Below are positions 8,411 through 16,796 of a stretch of 64,000 bases of DNA, one piece after another. The DNA lies in contig NZ_FTMO01000013.1 of the NCBI RefSeq assembly GCF_900156025.1, positions 1 to 64,000 on the forward strand, written 5' to 3'. Each line of letters opens with the position of its first letter. The first letter of the stretch is position 1. The DNA is from Allobosea sp. TND4EK4 (GTDB lineage: Bacteria > Pseudomonadota > Alphaproteobacteria > Rhizobiales > Beijerinckiaceae). A program made the position numbers and the translations under genes. Below the pieces are notes generated by a model. It searched no databases and was not told the DNA's origin. It was given only the letters and a program-made list of their open reading frames with translations.

Positions 8411-9034
8411 TCAGACCATACCCACGCTCTTGAGCTGCTGATAGGCCTTGAGGATCTCCTGCAGCGTGCCTTCGCGCGAGCGGTCGCCGCCATTCGCATC
8501 GGGGTGGAAGCGCTTCACCAGCTCCTTGTAACGTCCCTTGATGGCGGCCGAATCGGCGCTGTCGTCGAGGCCGAGCGTCGTCAGCGCCTTCATCGCAACG
8601 ATGCCGACGCGTGGCTCGGGCTGGCTCGCCTGCTGCGCCCGGCGTGCGCCGAAGAGGTTGAAGGCGTCATGCAGGTCGGGGCTTTCCTCACCGCCGGCGG
8701 CACGCTTGCGGCCGCGCTGCGCCATGCGGCCGGCCTGCGAGTTGACGCCGAGCTTCCAGGTCGGGCGATGCCCGATCTCCTCCTGCTTCTGGTAGGCGGC
8801 CAGCGCCTCGTCATCCATGCCGTTGAAATAGTTGTAGGTCGCGTTGTAGGCCTTCACATGCTCCATGCAGAAGCGGAAGAACTGCCCTTCGCGGCCACGC
8901 CCCTTCGGCGCGCGGAATTCGCCCGCGCGCGTGCAGCCGGGATGGTCGCAGCGCGGGGAAGCGCTGTCGGCCACGGCTTCCGGCTCGGAAGCGCCGATCC
9001 TGATGCGATCGAAAAAGCGCGAGTTGATGTTCAT
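8411..9034 (-). CDS. J-domain (DnaJ-like) protein
   Basis: A 207-residue protein with a C-terminal J domain (about residues 145-207) carrying the essential HPD motif (KRFHPDANGG), which would stimulate an Hsp70 ATPase. The N-terminal part has a small CDHPGC-type cysteine motif and aromatic residues, as in the alphaproteobacterial J-domain proteins found beside bolA. It lacks the G/F, zinc and C-terminal domains of DnaJ, so it is not the main DnaJ. It is divergent from bolA (113 bases between starts), a pairing widely conserved in Hyphomicrobiales. Confidence 0.9.
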   Translation of the reverse strand: MNINSRFFDRIRIGASEPEAVADSASPRCDHPGCTRAGEFRAPKGRGREGQFFRFCMEHVKAYNATYNYFNGMDDEALAAYQKQEEIGHRPTWKLGVNSQAGRMAQRGRKRAAGGEESPDLHDAFNLFGARRAQQASQPEPRVGIVAMKALTTLGLDDSADSAAIKGRYKELVKRFHPDANGGDRSREGTLQEILKAYQQLKSVGMV

Positions 9035-9147
9035 CGTCGACTGGTTATGAGACGCATGGGACAGGCCGGCAAGAGACCGCAGCGCATGAACGGCGCAGCG
9101 GCGCTCCAGCCGGATCGGACAGAGATCATCGCAACGGTGGCGCGATC

Positions 9148-9420
9148 ATGACGACGATAACCGAGCGGATCACCCGCAAGCTCGAAGCGGCTTTCACGCC
9201 ACAGCAGCTGAAGGTGATCGACGAATCGCACCAGCATCACGGCCATGGCGGATGGCGCGAGGGCGGGGAGACTCACTTCCGCGTCGATATCGTCTCGGAC
9301 GCCTTTCTTGGCAAGTCCCGTCTGGAGCGGCACCGGCTCGTCAACGGCGCCCTGGCGGAGGAGCTGGCGGAGCGGGTCCACGCGCTCGCCATCGCTGCGA
9401 AGGCGCCGGGCGAGGGATAG
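9148..9420 (+). CDS. bolA: BolA family protein
   Basis: A 90-residue BolA-like protein. It has the class II KH-like fold with the conserved His in HQHHGHGG and the signature LERHRLVNGALAEEL near the C terminus. BolA proteins partner with monothiol glutaredoxins in iron-sulfur handling and can act as regulators. It is divergent from the J-domain gene. Only eight bases separate its stop from the stop of the convergent MFS gene. Confidence 0.93.
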   Translation: MTTITERITRKLEAAFTPQQLKVIDESHQHHGHGGWREGGETHFRVDIVSDAFLGKSRLERHRLVNGALAEELAERVHALAIAAKAPGEG

Positions 9421-9428
9421 CGGCCGCG

Positions 9429-10637
9429 TCACGCCGCGGCCGGCGCGTCCCTCCTCGGCTCCGCCGGAGAGGCGGCATAGAGCGCGAGCGTTGCCGCAAG
9501 CGCGAGCCCCATGAAGGCGAAGAGCCAGCCATAGGTCGTCTGCGCGTCGTAGCCCTGTCCCGCGAGCGCCTTCACCAGCCGGCCGGAGGTCCATTGCATG
9601 ACGCCGGCGCCGCCCATGAACAGGAAGTTCATGAAGGTGACGCCGCGGCCGATCTCGGAAGGCGCCATGAACGCACGCGCATGCCCCATCACCACGGCAT
9701 AGGTGACGCCGAACAGACCCATCACGAGGAAGAGCCCGACCGCGAGGCGCGAGGAGGACTGGCCCCAGAGCGCCTGGGCGAAGCAGGCGCCGATGACGAC
9801 CACGGCGCAGCCGGCGACCGTCGCCTTGGCGCCAACCCGCCGATAGAGCGGCAGCATCGCCAGGGCCCCCACCCCGATGGCGCCGCCCATGGCCATGGCG
9901 GCATAGCTGGTCGCGGCGAGGTCGAAGCCGTGCACCGTCTGGAGATAGGGCGCGATCCACAGGCCGCGGATCGAGATGGTGACGCCGTAGCTGACGAAGG
10001 TGAAGGGAAAGATCAGCCAGAGCGCGCGCTTGGTCGCGATCTGCCGGATCCCGCCCAGAAGCGAGGCGTGCCGGTGCGCGGGCCCGGGAAGCGGCGGCGG
10101 GTCCTTCAGCAGGAGCACCACGAGCAGCGCCGTCAGCGCAACGATGCCGGCAAGGCCCAGGACGGTGACGCGCCAGCCATAGCCCGCCACGAAATAGGCG
10201 AGCGGCGCTCCGCTCAGCGGATCGCCGATCGAGCCGAAGCCGATCAGCAGCGAGGACAGCGTCGCGAAATGCCGCGGCGGATAGAGCCGGGCCGCGAGAT
10301 AGAAGCCCGCCATCAGGATCGGCGCGCAGCCGATGCCGATCAGCGCGAGCGCCATGAGCGCGGTGAGATAGCCCTGCGCCAGCCCGAACAGCACCGTGCC
10401 GGCGACGGCCGCCAGCAGGAAGCCGGCCAGCGTCCGGCGCGGCCCCAGTCGATCCAGCGCATAGCCGACCGGGAACTGCGAGAGGGCGAAGGCGACCAGC
10501 CAGGCGGCCTGCAGGCTGCCGAGCTGGCCCTGGTCGAGGCCGAGGTCGCGCACCAGATCCGCCGAGACCACCGCGAGGAAGGCCCGGAAGAACTGGCTCA
10601 GCATATAGGCCAGCAGCAGGACAAGGAAGCTCGTCAC
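9429..10637 (-). CDS. Major facilitator superfamily transporter
   Basis: About 402 residues with twelve predicted membrane helices, beginning VTSFLVLLLAYMLSQFFRAF. The MFS loop signature is present as GYALDRLGPRRTLAGF (between helices 2 and 3). The substrate is unknown; it resembles carriers of the CynX/NimT or nitrate-type branch only loosely. The start is uncertain: GTG at 10637 follows the thiolase stop by 37 bases and gives a normal first helix. A longer open frame to 10871 runs antisense to nothing and overlaps the thiolase, so it was rejected. It is probably co-transcribed with the thiolase upstream. Confidence 0.82.
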   Translation of the reverse strand: MTSFLVLLLAYMLSQFFRAFLAVVSADLVRDLGLDQGQLGSLQAAWLVAFALSQFPVGYALDRLGPRRTLAGFLLAAVAGTVLFGLAQGYLTALMALALIGIGCAPILMAGFYLAARLYPPRHFATLSSLLIGFGSIGDPLSGAPLAYFVAGYGWRVTVLGLAGIVALTALLVVLLLKDPPPLPGPAHRHASLLGGIRQIATKRALWLIFPFTFVSYGVTISIRGLWIAPYLQTVHGFDLAATSYAAMAMGGAIGVGALAMLPLYRRVGAKATVAGCAVVVIGACFAQALWGQSSSRLAVGLFLVMGLFGVTYAVVMGHARAFMAPSEIGRGVTFMNFLFMGGAGVMQWTSGRLVKALAGQGYDAQTTYGWLFAFMGLALAATLALYAASPAEPRRDAPAAA

Positions 10638-10674
10638 GGCCTGGCCGCTCGCGCTCCGCCGCGAGGCGTCGGGC

Positions 10675-11844
10675 TCACTTGATCCGCTCGAGCACCGAGA
10701 CGTAATTCGCCACCGCCGCGCCGCCCATGTTGAAGATGCCGCCGAGCTGTGGCTCGGCGAGCTGCATGCCTTCCGGAGCCTCGCCGACGAGCTGCATCGC
10801 CGAGAGCGCATGCATCGAGACGCCGGTCGCGCCGATCGGGTGGCCCTTGGCCTTGAGGCCGCCGGAGACATTCACCGGCAGTTTGCCGTCCTTGAGCGTC
10901 CAGCCCTCCTTGATGGCGCGGGCGCCGTCGCCTTCCCTGGTCAGGCCCATCGCCTCGTACTCGATCAACTCGGCGATGGTGAAGCAGTCATGGGTCTCGA
11001 CGAAGGACAGGTCCTCCAGCGTCACCCCGGCGGCGGCGAGCGCCTTCTGCCAGGCGACGGCCGCGCCCTCGAACTTCAGGATGTCCCGCTTCGACATCGG
11101 CAGGAAGTCCTGCACATGCGCCATGCCTCGGAAGCCGACGGCGCGCCGCATCTGCAGCGCGGTCTGCTCGTCCGCCAGCACCAGCGCCGCGGCGCCGTCC
11201 GAAACCAGCGAGCAGTCGGTGCGCTTCAGCGGGCCGGCGACATAAGGGTTCTTCTCGCTTTCCTCGCGGCAGAAGGCGAAGCCGAGGTCCTTGCGCATCT
11301 GGGCGTAAGGGTTGTCGACGCCGTTCTTGTGGTTCTTCGCCGCGATCATGGCCAGCGCATCGGACTGGTCGCCATGACGCTGGAAATAGGCGCCGGCGAT
11401 CTGGCCGAATACGCCGGCAAAGCCGCCCTTCGTCTCGCCGTCCTCCGGCAGATAGGAGGCCTTGAGCAGTGCCTTGCCGATCTCGGCCGAGGGCGTCTTG
11501 GTCATCTGCTCGACGCCGACGACGAGCACGATCTTCGCATCGCCCGCCTTGATCGCCTTGACGCCCTGATGGACGGCGGCCGAGCCGGTGGCGCAGGCGT
11601 TCTCGACGCGCGTCGTCGGCTTGAAGCGCAGCGCCGGGTCGGCCTGCAGCACCAGCGAGGCGGTGAAATCCTGCGGCGAGAAGCCGGCATTGTAGTGGCC
11701 GAGGACGATCTCATCGACCTCGGCGGCGGTGATGCCCGCATCGACCAGCGCATCGGTGGCGACGCGCACGATCAGGCTCTCGATGGTTTCGGCGTCCTGC
11801 TTGCCGAACGGCGTATGGGCCCAGCCGACGATCGCAGCGCTCAT
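10675..11844 (-). CDS. Thiolase-family acyl-CoA acetyltransferase (SCP-x-like)
   Basis: A 389-residue thiolase-superfamily protein. The nucleophilic Cys is in ENACATGS (Cys84), and the C-terminal half has ETHDCFTIAE and GGLKAKGHPIGATG, the His/Cys active-site segments as found in SCP-x/lipid-transfer-type thiolases rather than classic PhaA. It likely cleaves or condenses acyl-CoA esters; the substrate is not deducible. The ATG at 11844 follows AGGGAG with good spacing. Genes on the same strand on either side are an EamA carrier (upstream) and an MFS carrier (downstream), which may form one transcription unit. Confidence 0.9.
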   Translation of the reverse strand: MSAAIVGWAHTPFGKQDAETIESLIVRVATDALVDAGITAAEVDEIVLGHYNAGFSPQDFTASLVLQADPALRFKPTTRVENACATGSAAVHQGVKAIKAGDAKIVLVVGVEQMTKTPSAEIGKALLKASYLPEDGETKGGFAGVFGQIAGAYFQRHGDQSDALAMIAAKNHKNGVDNPYAQMRKDLGFAFCREESEKNPYVAGPLKRTDCSLVSDGAAALVLADEQTALQMRRAVGFRGMAHVQDFLPMSKRDILKFEGAAVAWQKALAAAGVTLEDLSFVETHDCFTIAELIEYEAMGLTREGDGARAIKEGWTLKDGKLPVNVSGGLKAKGHPIGATGVSMHALSAMQLVGEAPEGMQLAEPQLGGIFNMGGAAVANYVSVLERIK

Positions 11845-11954
11845 CTTGGAAACTCCCTGGAAAGTGCAGTTACACGTTATTTTGGTCGGGCGCCTTCGCA
11901 CCGCAACAGGTTTCCGCGCATGGTGGCCGTGCGCGGATCGGCTGGCAATGCCGT

Positions 11955-12863
11955 TCAGGTCGGGGTCGACAGCCACATCAGCAACCCGACGCCACCAACG
12001 ATCATCGCCATGCCGGCAAGCTCGCGCCGGCTGGTGCCCTCCGAAAACAGCTTCCGGGACAGGATCTGCGCCAGCGGCACCTCGATCAGCGCCAGCGTGC
12101 GCACATTGGCCGCGCTCGTCAGCGAGAAGCCGATGAACCAGAACTGCGAAGCCGCCGCGCCCAGGAAGCCGGCCGACAGCGAGCGGCGCCACTCGCGCAG
12201 GCTCGCCATCAGCGCCTGCCGGTTGGCCGCCAGCATATAGACCGTCAGCAGCACGGTCTGCAGCCCGAGCCCGAGCACCAGGATGGTCGAGGAGCGGATC
12301 AGGAACCCGCCCTCCGGCAAGGCCTGGATCGCGCCGCGATAGCCGATCGCCGACATCGCGAAGAAGGCGCCCGAGACGATGCCGAGCACGGCGGGCCGCA
12401 GGCCGGCGCGGCTCAAGCGGTCGCCCGTCCGCCAGGAGACGACGATGACGCCGGCGGTGGCGATCGCGATGGCCAGGAACTTGGCCGCCGTCAGATGGTC
12501 GCCGAGCAGCATTGCGCCGAACAGCGCGACCTGCACCGGCTCGGTCTTGGTATAGGCCGTCACCACCGCGAAGGAGCGCTCGCGCATCGTCGCCAGCATC
12601 AGCGCCGTGGCGGCGATCTGCGCCAGCGCACCCCAGGCGGCATAGGCGAGGCTTGGCCAGCCGATCGGCGGCGGCACGGTTTGAAGAGCCAGGCAGGCCA
12701 GCCCCAGGAACACGATCGCGAAGGGCAGCCCGAACAGGAAGCGCACCTGCGTCGCCCCGATCACGCCGATGACGTCCGTCAGCGAGCGCTGCGCGAGGTT
12801 GCGCGCCGTCTGAAGCAGCGAGGCGAGGATCGTCGCCGGAATCCAGAGCAAGCCGAAGGCCAA
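11955..12863 (-). CDS. EamA/DMT family transporter
   Basis: About 302 residues with ten membrane helices in two EamA repeats, of the drug/metabolite transporter superfamily. The C-terminal repeat includes VRTLALIEVPLAQILSR, the typical last-helix-pair segment. The start is uncertain: TTG at 12863 gives a normal length with the first helix (LAFGLLWIPATILASLL) immediately following, but its ribosome site is weak. The frame stays open to 13049, which would overlap the likely promoter area of the divergent carboxypeptidase gene. The substrate is unknown. Confidence 0.8.
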   Translation of the reverse strand: MAFGLLWIPATILASLLQTARNLAQRSLTDVIGVIGATQVRFLFGLPFAIVFLGLACLALQTVPPPIGWPSLAYAAWGALAQIAATALMLATMRERSFAVVTAYTKTEPVQVALFGAMLLGDHLTAAKFLAIAIATAGVIVVSWRTGDRLSRAGLRPAVLGIVSGAFFAMSAIGYRGAIQALPEGGFLIRSSTILVLGLGLQTVLLTVYMLAANRQALMASLREWRRSLSAGFLGAAASQFWFIGFSLTSAANVRTLALIEVPLAQILSRKLFSEGTSRRELAGMAMIVGGVGLLMWLSTPT

Positions 12864-13060
12864 GGGGCGATCTCGCTGAAAGTGAAGTCTGTCCGCTTGT
12901 GGACCGGCCTCTTGCGCTAGGCAAATCGCTGCGCTGGGGGTAGGTATGCATTCATGGGCGATGTTCACCTTCGTCTCGAAAATGCCGCATGCGTCGCGTT
13001 GAACCCGCTTCGTCACTCCCGCCAGATGCCGCAACCCAGACAGGTTCAAGACTCAGCCCG

Positions 13061-14581
13061 ATGACAGCACTCCGCTTCACCGCCGTCCTCGCCCTCGGCC
13101 TCGCCACCGCCGGACCCGCTCTGGCCGGCGCGAGCCTCGTGGTGGACGCGTCGACGGGCGATGTCCTGTCGAGCGAGAACGCGACGCAGGCCTGGCGCCC
13201 GGCCTCCACCGCCAAGATGATGACGATCTATCTGGCGCTGAAGGCGGTCCGCGACGGCCGCATCGGCCTGGAGACTGCGATCCCCGCCTCGAAGCGGGCC
13301 GCGAGCCAGCCGCGCGTGAAGGTCTATATCAAGCCGGGCCAGGAGGTCACGCTCGACAACGCGCTGCGGATCATGATGGTGAAGTCGGCCAACGACATCG
13401 CCTATGTCGTGGCGGAGGGCGTCGGCGGCGATGTCGAGAGCTTCGTCGGCATGATGAACGCCGAGGCCCGGCGCCTCGGGATGCGCGACACCCGCTTCAT
13501 GAACCCCAATGGCTGGGACAATCCGGACCAGCAGGTCAGCGCCCATGACCTCGCGTTGCTGGCGATGGCGCTGATGCGGGATTTCCCGGATTATTCCGAC
13601 TACTGGGGCACTCCGGCGGTCCAGCTCGGCAAGCAGCTCATCCACAACACCAACGGCCTCGTCGGGCGCTATCCCGGCATCAGTGGGATGAAGACCGGCT
13701 TCACCTGTGCCTCCGGCTTCAACGTCGTCGCCACCGCCAGCCGCGGCGGGCGCACGCTGATCGCCGTCGTGCTCGGCTCGACCTCGGCGACCGACCGCAC
13801 CGTCAAGGCGGCGCAGCTGCTCGACGAAGGTTTCGCCAAATGGGGCGGAACCGGCATCAACCTCGCCTCCATGCCGCCCAGCGGCACCCGCGCCCCCAAT
13901 GTCTGCGACGAGGTCCGCAACCGTGGCGGCGGCGCGATGGCGGACGACGCCGACGTCGCCGGCCCCGTCGGCGGCCAGGACAGCACCAGCGACAATGCCG
14001 GCCGCTTCCTGACCTTCGCCACGCAATCGGCCTCGACCTCGATCGTGACGCGCTCGCCGCGCGGGCGCCTCGTCCTCGGACCGCGGGCCGAACCCAATCC
14101 GATCCAGGTGACCTTCGGCCGCACGGCGGGGTCGGACCGGGCGCCGCTGGCCGCGAACGCAGCCTCTCAACCTGCATCCCGTGTCGCGCGCGGCGCGCCC
14201 ACGATCGTTCCCGGTGCCCCGGTCACGGCCGGTCTGACCGGCGGTCCCGCTCCGCGCACGGCCTCGGGCAACGGCGCGATTCCGCGCGGAACCACCGCCT
14301 TCGCACCCGCGAACACGCCCGTGCAGCCGTCGAGCGACGCGTTCGAATCCGGGCCGATGCGACTGCAGGGCGCGGTCCAGTCCGGTCAGGCGACCGCCGC
14401 GAGCCTGCGCCCGGCCGCAGGCGCCGGCATCAAGGCCGCCGCTCCGAAGACGGCGGGCAAGGCCCAGGCGGCGGTGAAGGCGAAGCCCGCAGCGCGGCCC
14501 AAGGCCATCTCGGCCGCATCGGTCGCCAAGCCGGCCAAGCCGGCCGCGAAGACCAAGCTCCCGACCGGCGACGACGACTGA
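13061..14581 (+). CDS. D-alanyl-D-alanine carboxypeptidase (peptidase S11)
   Basis: A 506-residue penicillin-binding protein of the DacA/DacF type that trims the terminal D-Ala from peptidoglycan stem peptides in the periplasm. The signal peptide is residues 1-22 (MTALRFTAVLALGLATAGPALA). The active-site motifs are in order: SxxK as STAKM (about residue 48), SxN as SAND (about residue 110) and KTG as KTGFT (about residue 211). A long Ala/Pro/Lys-rich tail of about 180 residues replaces the usual C-terminal beta domain and amphipathic anchor, and may bind envelope components. The ATG at 13061 is chosen because it begins the signal peptide. A TTG-started transporter follows after seven bases, so they are probably co-translated. 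Confidence 0.92.
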   Translation: MTALRFTAVLALGLATAGPALAGASLVVDASTGDVLSSENATQAWRPASTAKMMTIYLALKAVRDGRIGLETAIPASKRAASQPRVKVYIKPGQEVTLDNALRIMMVKSANDIAYVVAEGVGGDVESFVGMMNAEARRLGMRDTRFMNPNGWDNPDQQVSAHDLALLAMALMRDFPDYSDYWGTPAVQLGKQLIHNTNGLVGRYPGISGMKTGFTCASGFNVVATASRGGRTLIAVVLGSTSATDRTVKAAQLLDEGFAKWGGTGINLASMPPSGTRAPNVCDEVRNRGGGAMADDADVAGPVGGQDSTSDNAGRFLTFATQSASTSIVTRSPRGRLVLGPRAEPNPIQVTFGRTAGSDRAPLAANAASQPASRVARGAPTIVPGAPVTAGLTGGPAPRTASGNGAIPRGTTAFAPANTPVQPSSDAFESGPMRLQGAVQSGQATAASLRPAAGAGIKAAAPKTAGKAQAAVKAKPAARPKAISAASVAKPAKPAAKTKLPTGDDD

Positions 14582-14588
14582 GCGACGC

Positions 14589-15500
14589 TTGGACGGCTCG
14601 CCCGCCAGCGACAGTCAGGGCCGCGAGCGGCAGGGCCTGGCCCTCGCCTTCGCCTCGGCGGCCGCCTTCGGCACCAACATCGTCAGCGCGCAGATCGCAG
14701 GCCATGCCGGCCTGAGCGGCCCGCTCCTCGTCTTCTACCGCGTGCTGATCATGCTCGGGCTCGTCGCGCTTGCCGCCCTGCTGATGCGGGCGCCGCTCGG
14801 CCTGTCGCGCAACGAGCGCCGCTCGGTGCTGCTCTTCGGGATCGCCACGGCACTGGTCGGGACCGCCTATCTCTCCTCGGTCTCCTATGTGCCCGTCTCC
14901 GTCGCGGCGGTGATCTTCTACACCTTCCCGGTCGTGATCGTGCTGGCCGAGCCGCTGCTGACGCCCGCACCCTTCAGGGCCGACCGGCTCGCCGTGGCGC
15001 TGCTCGCCTTCGTCGGCATCGCGCTCGTGGTGGGGCCCGACTGGCACGGGCTCGACCCGCGTGGTCTGGCGCTCGCCGCGCTGGCGAGCCTGTCGGCCGC
15101 CGTCCAGTTCTTCGCGGCCGCAGGCTGCGCCCGGATCGCCACGGTGCCGAAGCTGTTCTGGTCGCATGTCGTGATCCTGCCGGTGACGCTCGTCATCCTC
15201 GCCGTGACGCGCGGCGTCCTGCCGCCCTCGGCCTTCGCGCTCGCGCCGGTCGCGATCGCGATCACCTTCGGCGGCTACTTCATCGGCTTCCTGCTGCAGA
15301 TTCTGGCGCTGGCCCGCATCGCGCCGGGGCCGGCCGGACTCGCCTTCTGCGCCGAACCGGTCTTCGCCGTGCTGATCGCGGCCCTGTTTCTCGGCGAGCG
15401 TCTCGGGACGCTGCAATATGCCGGCTGCGGCCTTGTCATGGCGGCTCTGGCCACTAATGTAATATTAGAACAATACAGGCGCCGCCCGGCGGTCGCCTGA
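14589..15500 (+). CDS. EamA/DMT family transporter
   Basis: A 303-residue carrier with ten membrane helices in two EamA domains. The first helix (LALAFASAAAFGTNIVSAQ) follows a short hydrophilic leader. The start is a TTG seven bases after the carboxypeptidase stop; no better start is available. The stop overlaps the start of the CobW gene by one base (TGATG), showing translational coupling. The substrate is unknown. This is the second EamA carrier in the window, and the two are not close paralogues by eye. Confidence 0.87.
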   Translation: MDGSPASDSQGRERQGLALAFASAAAFGTNIVSAQIAGHAGLSGPLLVFYRVLIMLGLVALAALLMRAPLGLSRNERRSVLLFGIATALVGTAYLSSVSYVPVSVAAVIFYTFPVVIVLAEPLLTPAPFRADRLAVALLAFVGIALVVGPDWHGLDPRGLALAALASLSAAVQFFAAAGCARIATVPKLFWSHVVILPVTLVILAVTRGVLPPSAFALAPVAIAITFGGYFIGFLLQILALARIAPGPAGLAFCAEPVFAVLIAALFLGERLGTLQYAGCGLVMAALATNVILEQYRRRPAVA

Positions 15501-16675
15501 TGCACCCCTTCGGTGCGAGCAGACAGGACCCGCCCGCCGTGACCACCTCTCCGACCAGGCCGATCCCGATTCCCCTGACGCTGCTCACCGGCTTCCTCGG
15601 CGCCGGCAAGACGACGCTGCTCAACCGCCTGCTGAAGGACCCGGGCCTCTCGGATACGGTCGTGCTGATCAACGAATTCGGCGAGGTCGGGCTCGATCAT
15701 CTGCTGGTCGAGGGCGTCGCGGACAACATGATCCTGCTGGAATCCGGCTGCCTCTGCTGCGCCATCCGCGACGACCTGATCGTCACGCTGGAGGACCTGC
15801 TGCGCCGGCTCGACAATGGCCGGATCAAGCCCTTCGCCCGCCTCGTCATCGAGACCACCGGCCTCGCCGACCCGGCCCCGATCCTCAACGTCCTGATCAA
15901 CCATCCCTATCTCGCCATGCGCTTCCGGCTCGACGGGGTGGTGACGCTGGTCGATGCCGTGAACGGCATGGCGACCCTCGACGCCCATGAGGAGGCGCGC
16001 CGCCAGGTCGTCGCGGCCGATCGCCTGGTGCTGACCAAAGCCGACATGGCGGCGACGGAAGAGGGCCACGCGTTGCGGGAGCGGCTGTCGATGCTCAATC
16101 CCGGCGCGCCGATCCTGCCGCCGGGAGCCCCCGCCTCGTCCCTGCTCGGCGCCGGCCTCTACGATCTGGCGCAGCGGCCGCAGGAACTGGGCCGCTGGCT
16201 CATGGCCGACGTCCTGCCCGGCGCCGCTGAGCACGGGCACCCGCATGACCATGGCCATGGCCACGATGATCATGGTCACCATCATCACGGCGGCGGGCAT
16301 CATCCCCATGACGGCCACCACCATCACGACGTCAATCGCCACGATGCCTCGATCCGGGCCTTTGCGCTGACCGCCGAGACCCCGGTCGCCCGCGCCACCT
16401 TCGAGCTGTTCTGGACGATGCTGCGCTCGATCCATGGCCCCCGCCTGCTCCGCCTCAAGGGCCTCGTCGCCATCGCCGGCCAGCCGAACCGGCCACTGCT
16501 GCTTCATGCGGTCCAACAGGTCCTGCATCCGCCGCTGGAGCTGGAGGGCTGGCCGGATGGCGACCGCCGGTCGCGTCTCGTGCTGATCGCGAAGGATGTC
16601 GAGGAGGAGACGGTGCGGCGGCTCTGGTCCGCCTTCCTCGGCCAGCAGCAGCCGGCAGCCGCGCAACCGGCCTGA
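15500..16675 (+). CDS. CobW/COG0523 family G3E GTPase, probable zinc metallochaperone
   Basis: A 391-residue G3E GTPase. The Walker A loop GFLGAGKTTLLN is near residue 30, the switch-like INEFGEVG follows, and the metal-binding CxCC motif GCLCCAIRDD is near residue 86. ETTGLADP (Walker B region) and a TKAD specificity motif come next. A strongly His-rich linker (about residues 236-275, repeats of HGH, HHHH and HDH) leads to the CobW C-terminal domain. Family members insert or deliver metals, most often zinc or cobalt; the His-rich loop argues for zinc or nickel handling. It overlaps the upstream EamA gene by one base. No cobalamin genes are nearby, so a CobW role in B12 synthesis is unlikely. 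Confidence 0.9.
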   Translation: MHPFGASRQDPPAVTTSPTRPIPIPLTLLTGFLGAGKTTLLNRLLKDPGLSDTVVLINEFGEVGLDHLLVEGVADNMILLESGCLCCAIRDDLIVTLEDLLRRLDNGRIKPFARLVIETTGLADPAPILNVLINHPYLAMRFRLDGVVTLVDAVNGMATLDAHEEARRQVVAADRLVLTKADMAATEEGHALRERLSMLNPGAPILPPGAPASSLLGAGLYDLAQRPQELGRWLMADVLPGAAEHGHPHDHGHGHDDHGHHHHGGGHHPHDGHHHHDVNRHDASIRAFALTAETPVARATFELFWTMLRSIHGPRLLRLKGLVAIAGQPNRPLLLHAVQQVLHPPLELEGWPDGDRRSRLVLIAKDVEEETVRRLWSAFLGQQQPAAAQPA

Positions 16676-16796
16676 CGAGAGGCCGCCGCCGCGGCCCCGA
16701 TCTTGAAGCTTCTGACCCAAAGAACGGGACGCGGCCAGGCGCCCGGCCGTTCCGGCACGATTTCGTACCGGAACGGGGAACCGAGGGGTCGAAGCG

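Noticed and set aside
5514..11844. A complete ethylmalonyl-CoA pathway cluster
   Set aside because: Only the mutase is clear. The thiolase is of another subtype and no crotonyl-CoA carboxylase, methylsuccinyl-CoA dehydrogenase or mesaconyl-CoA hydratase gene is present.
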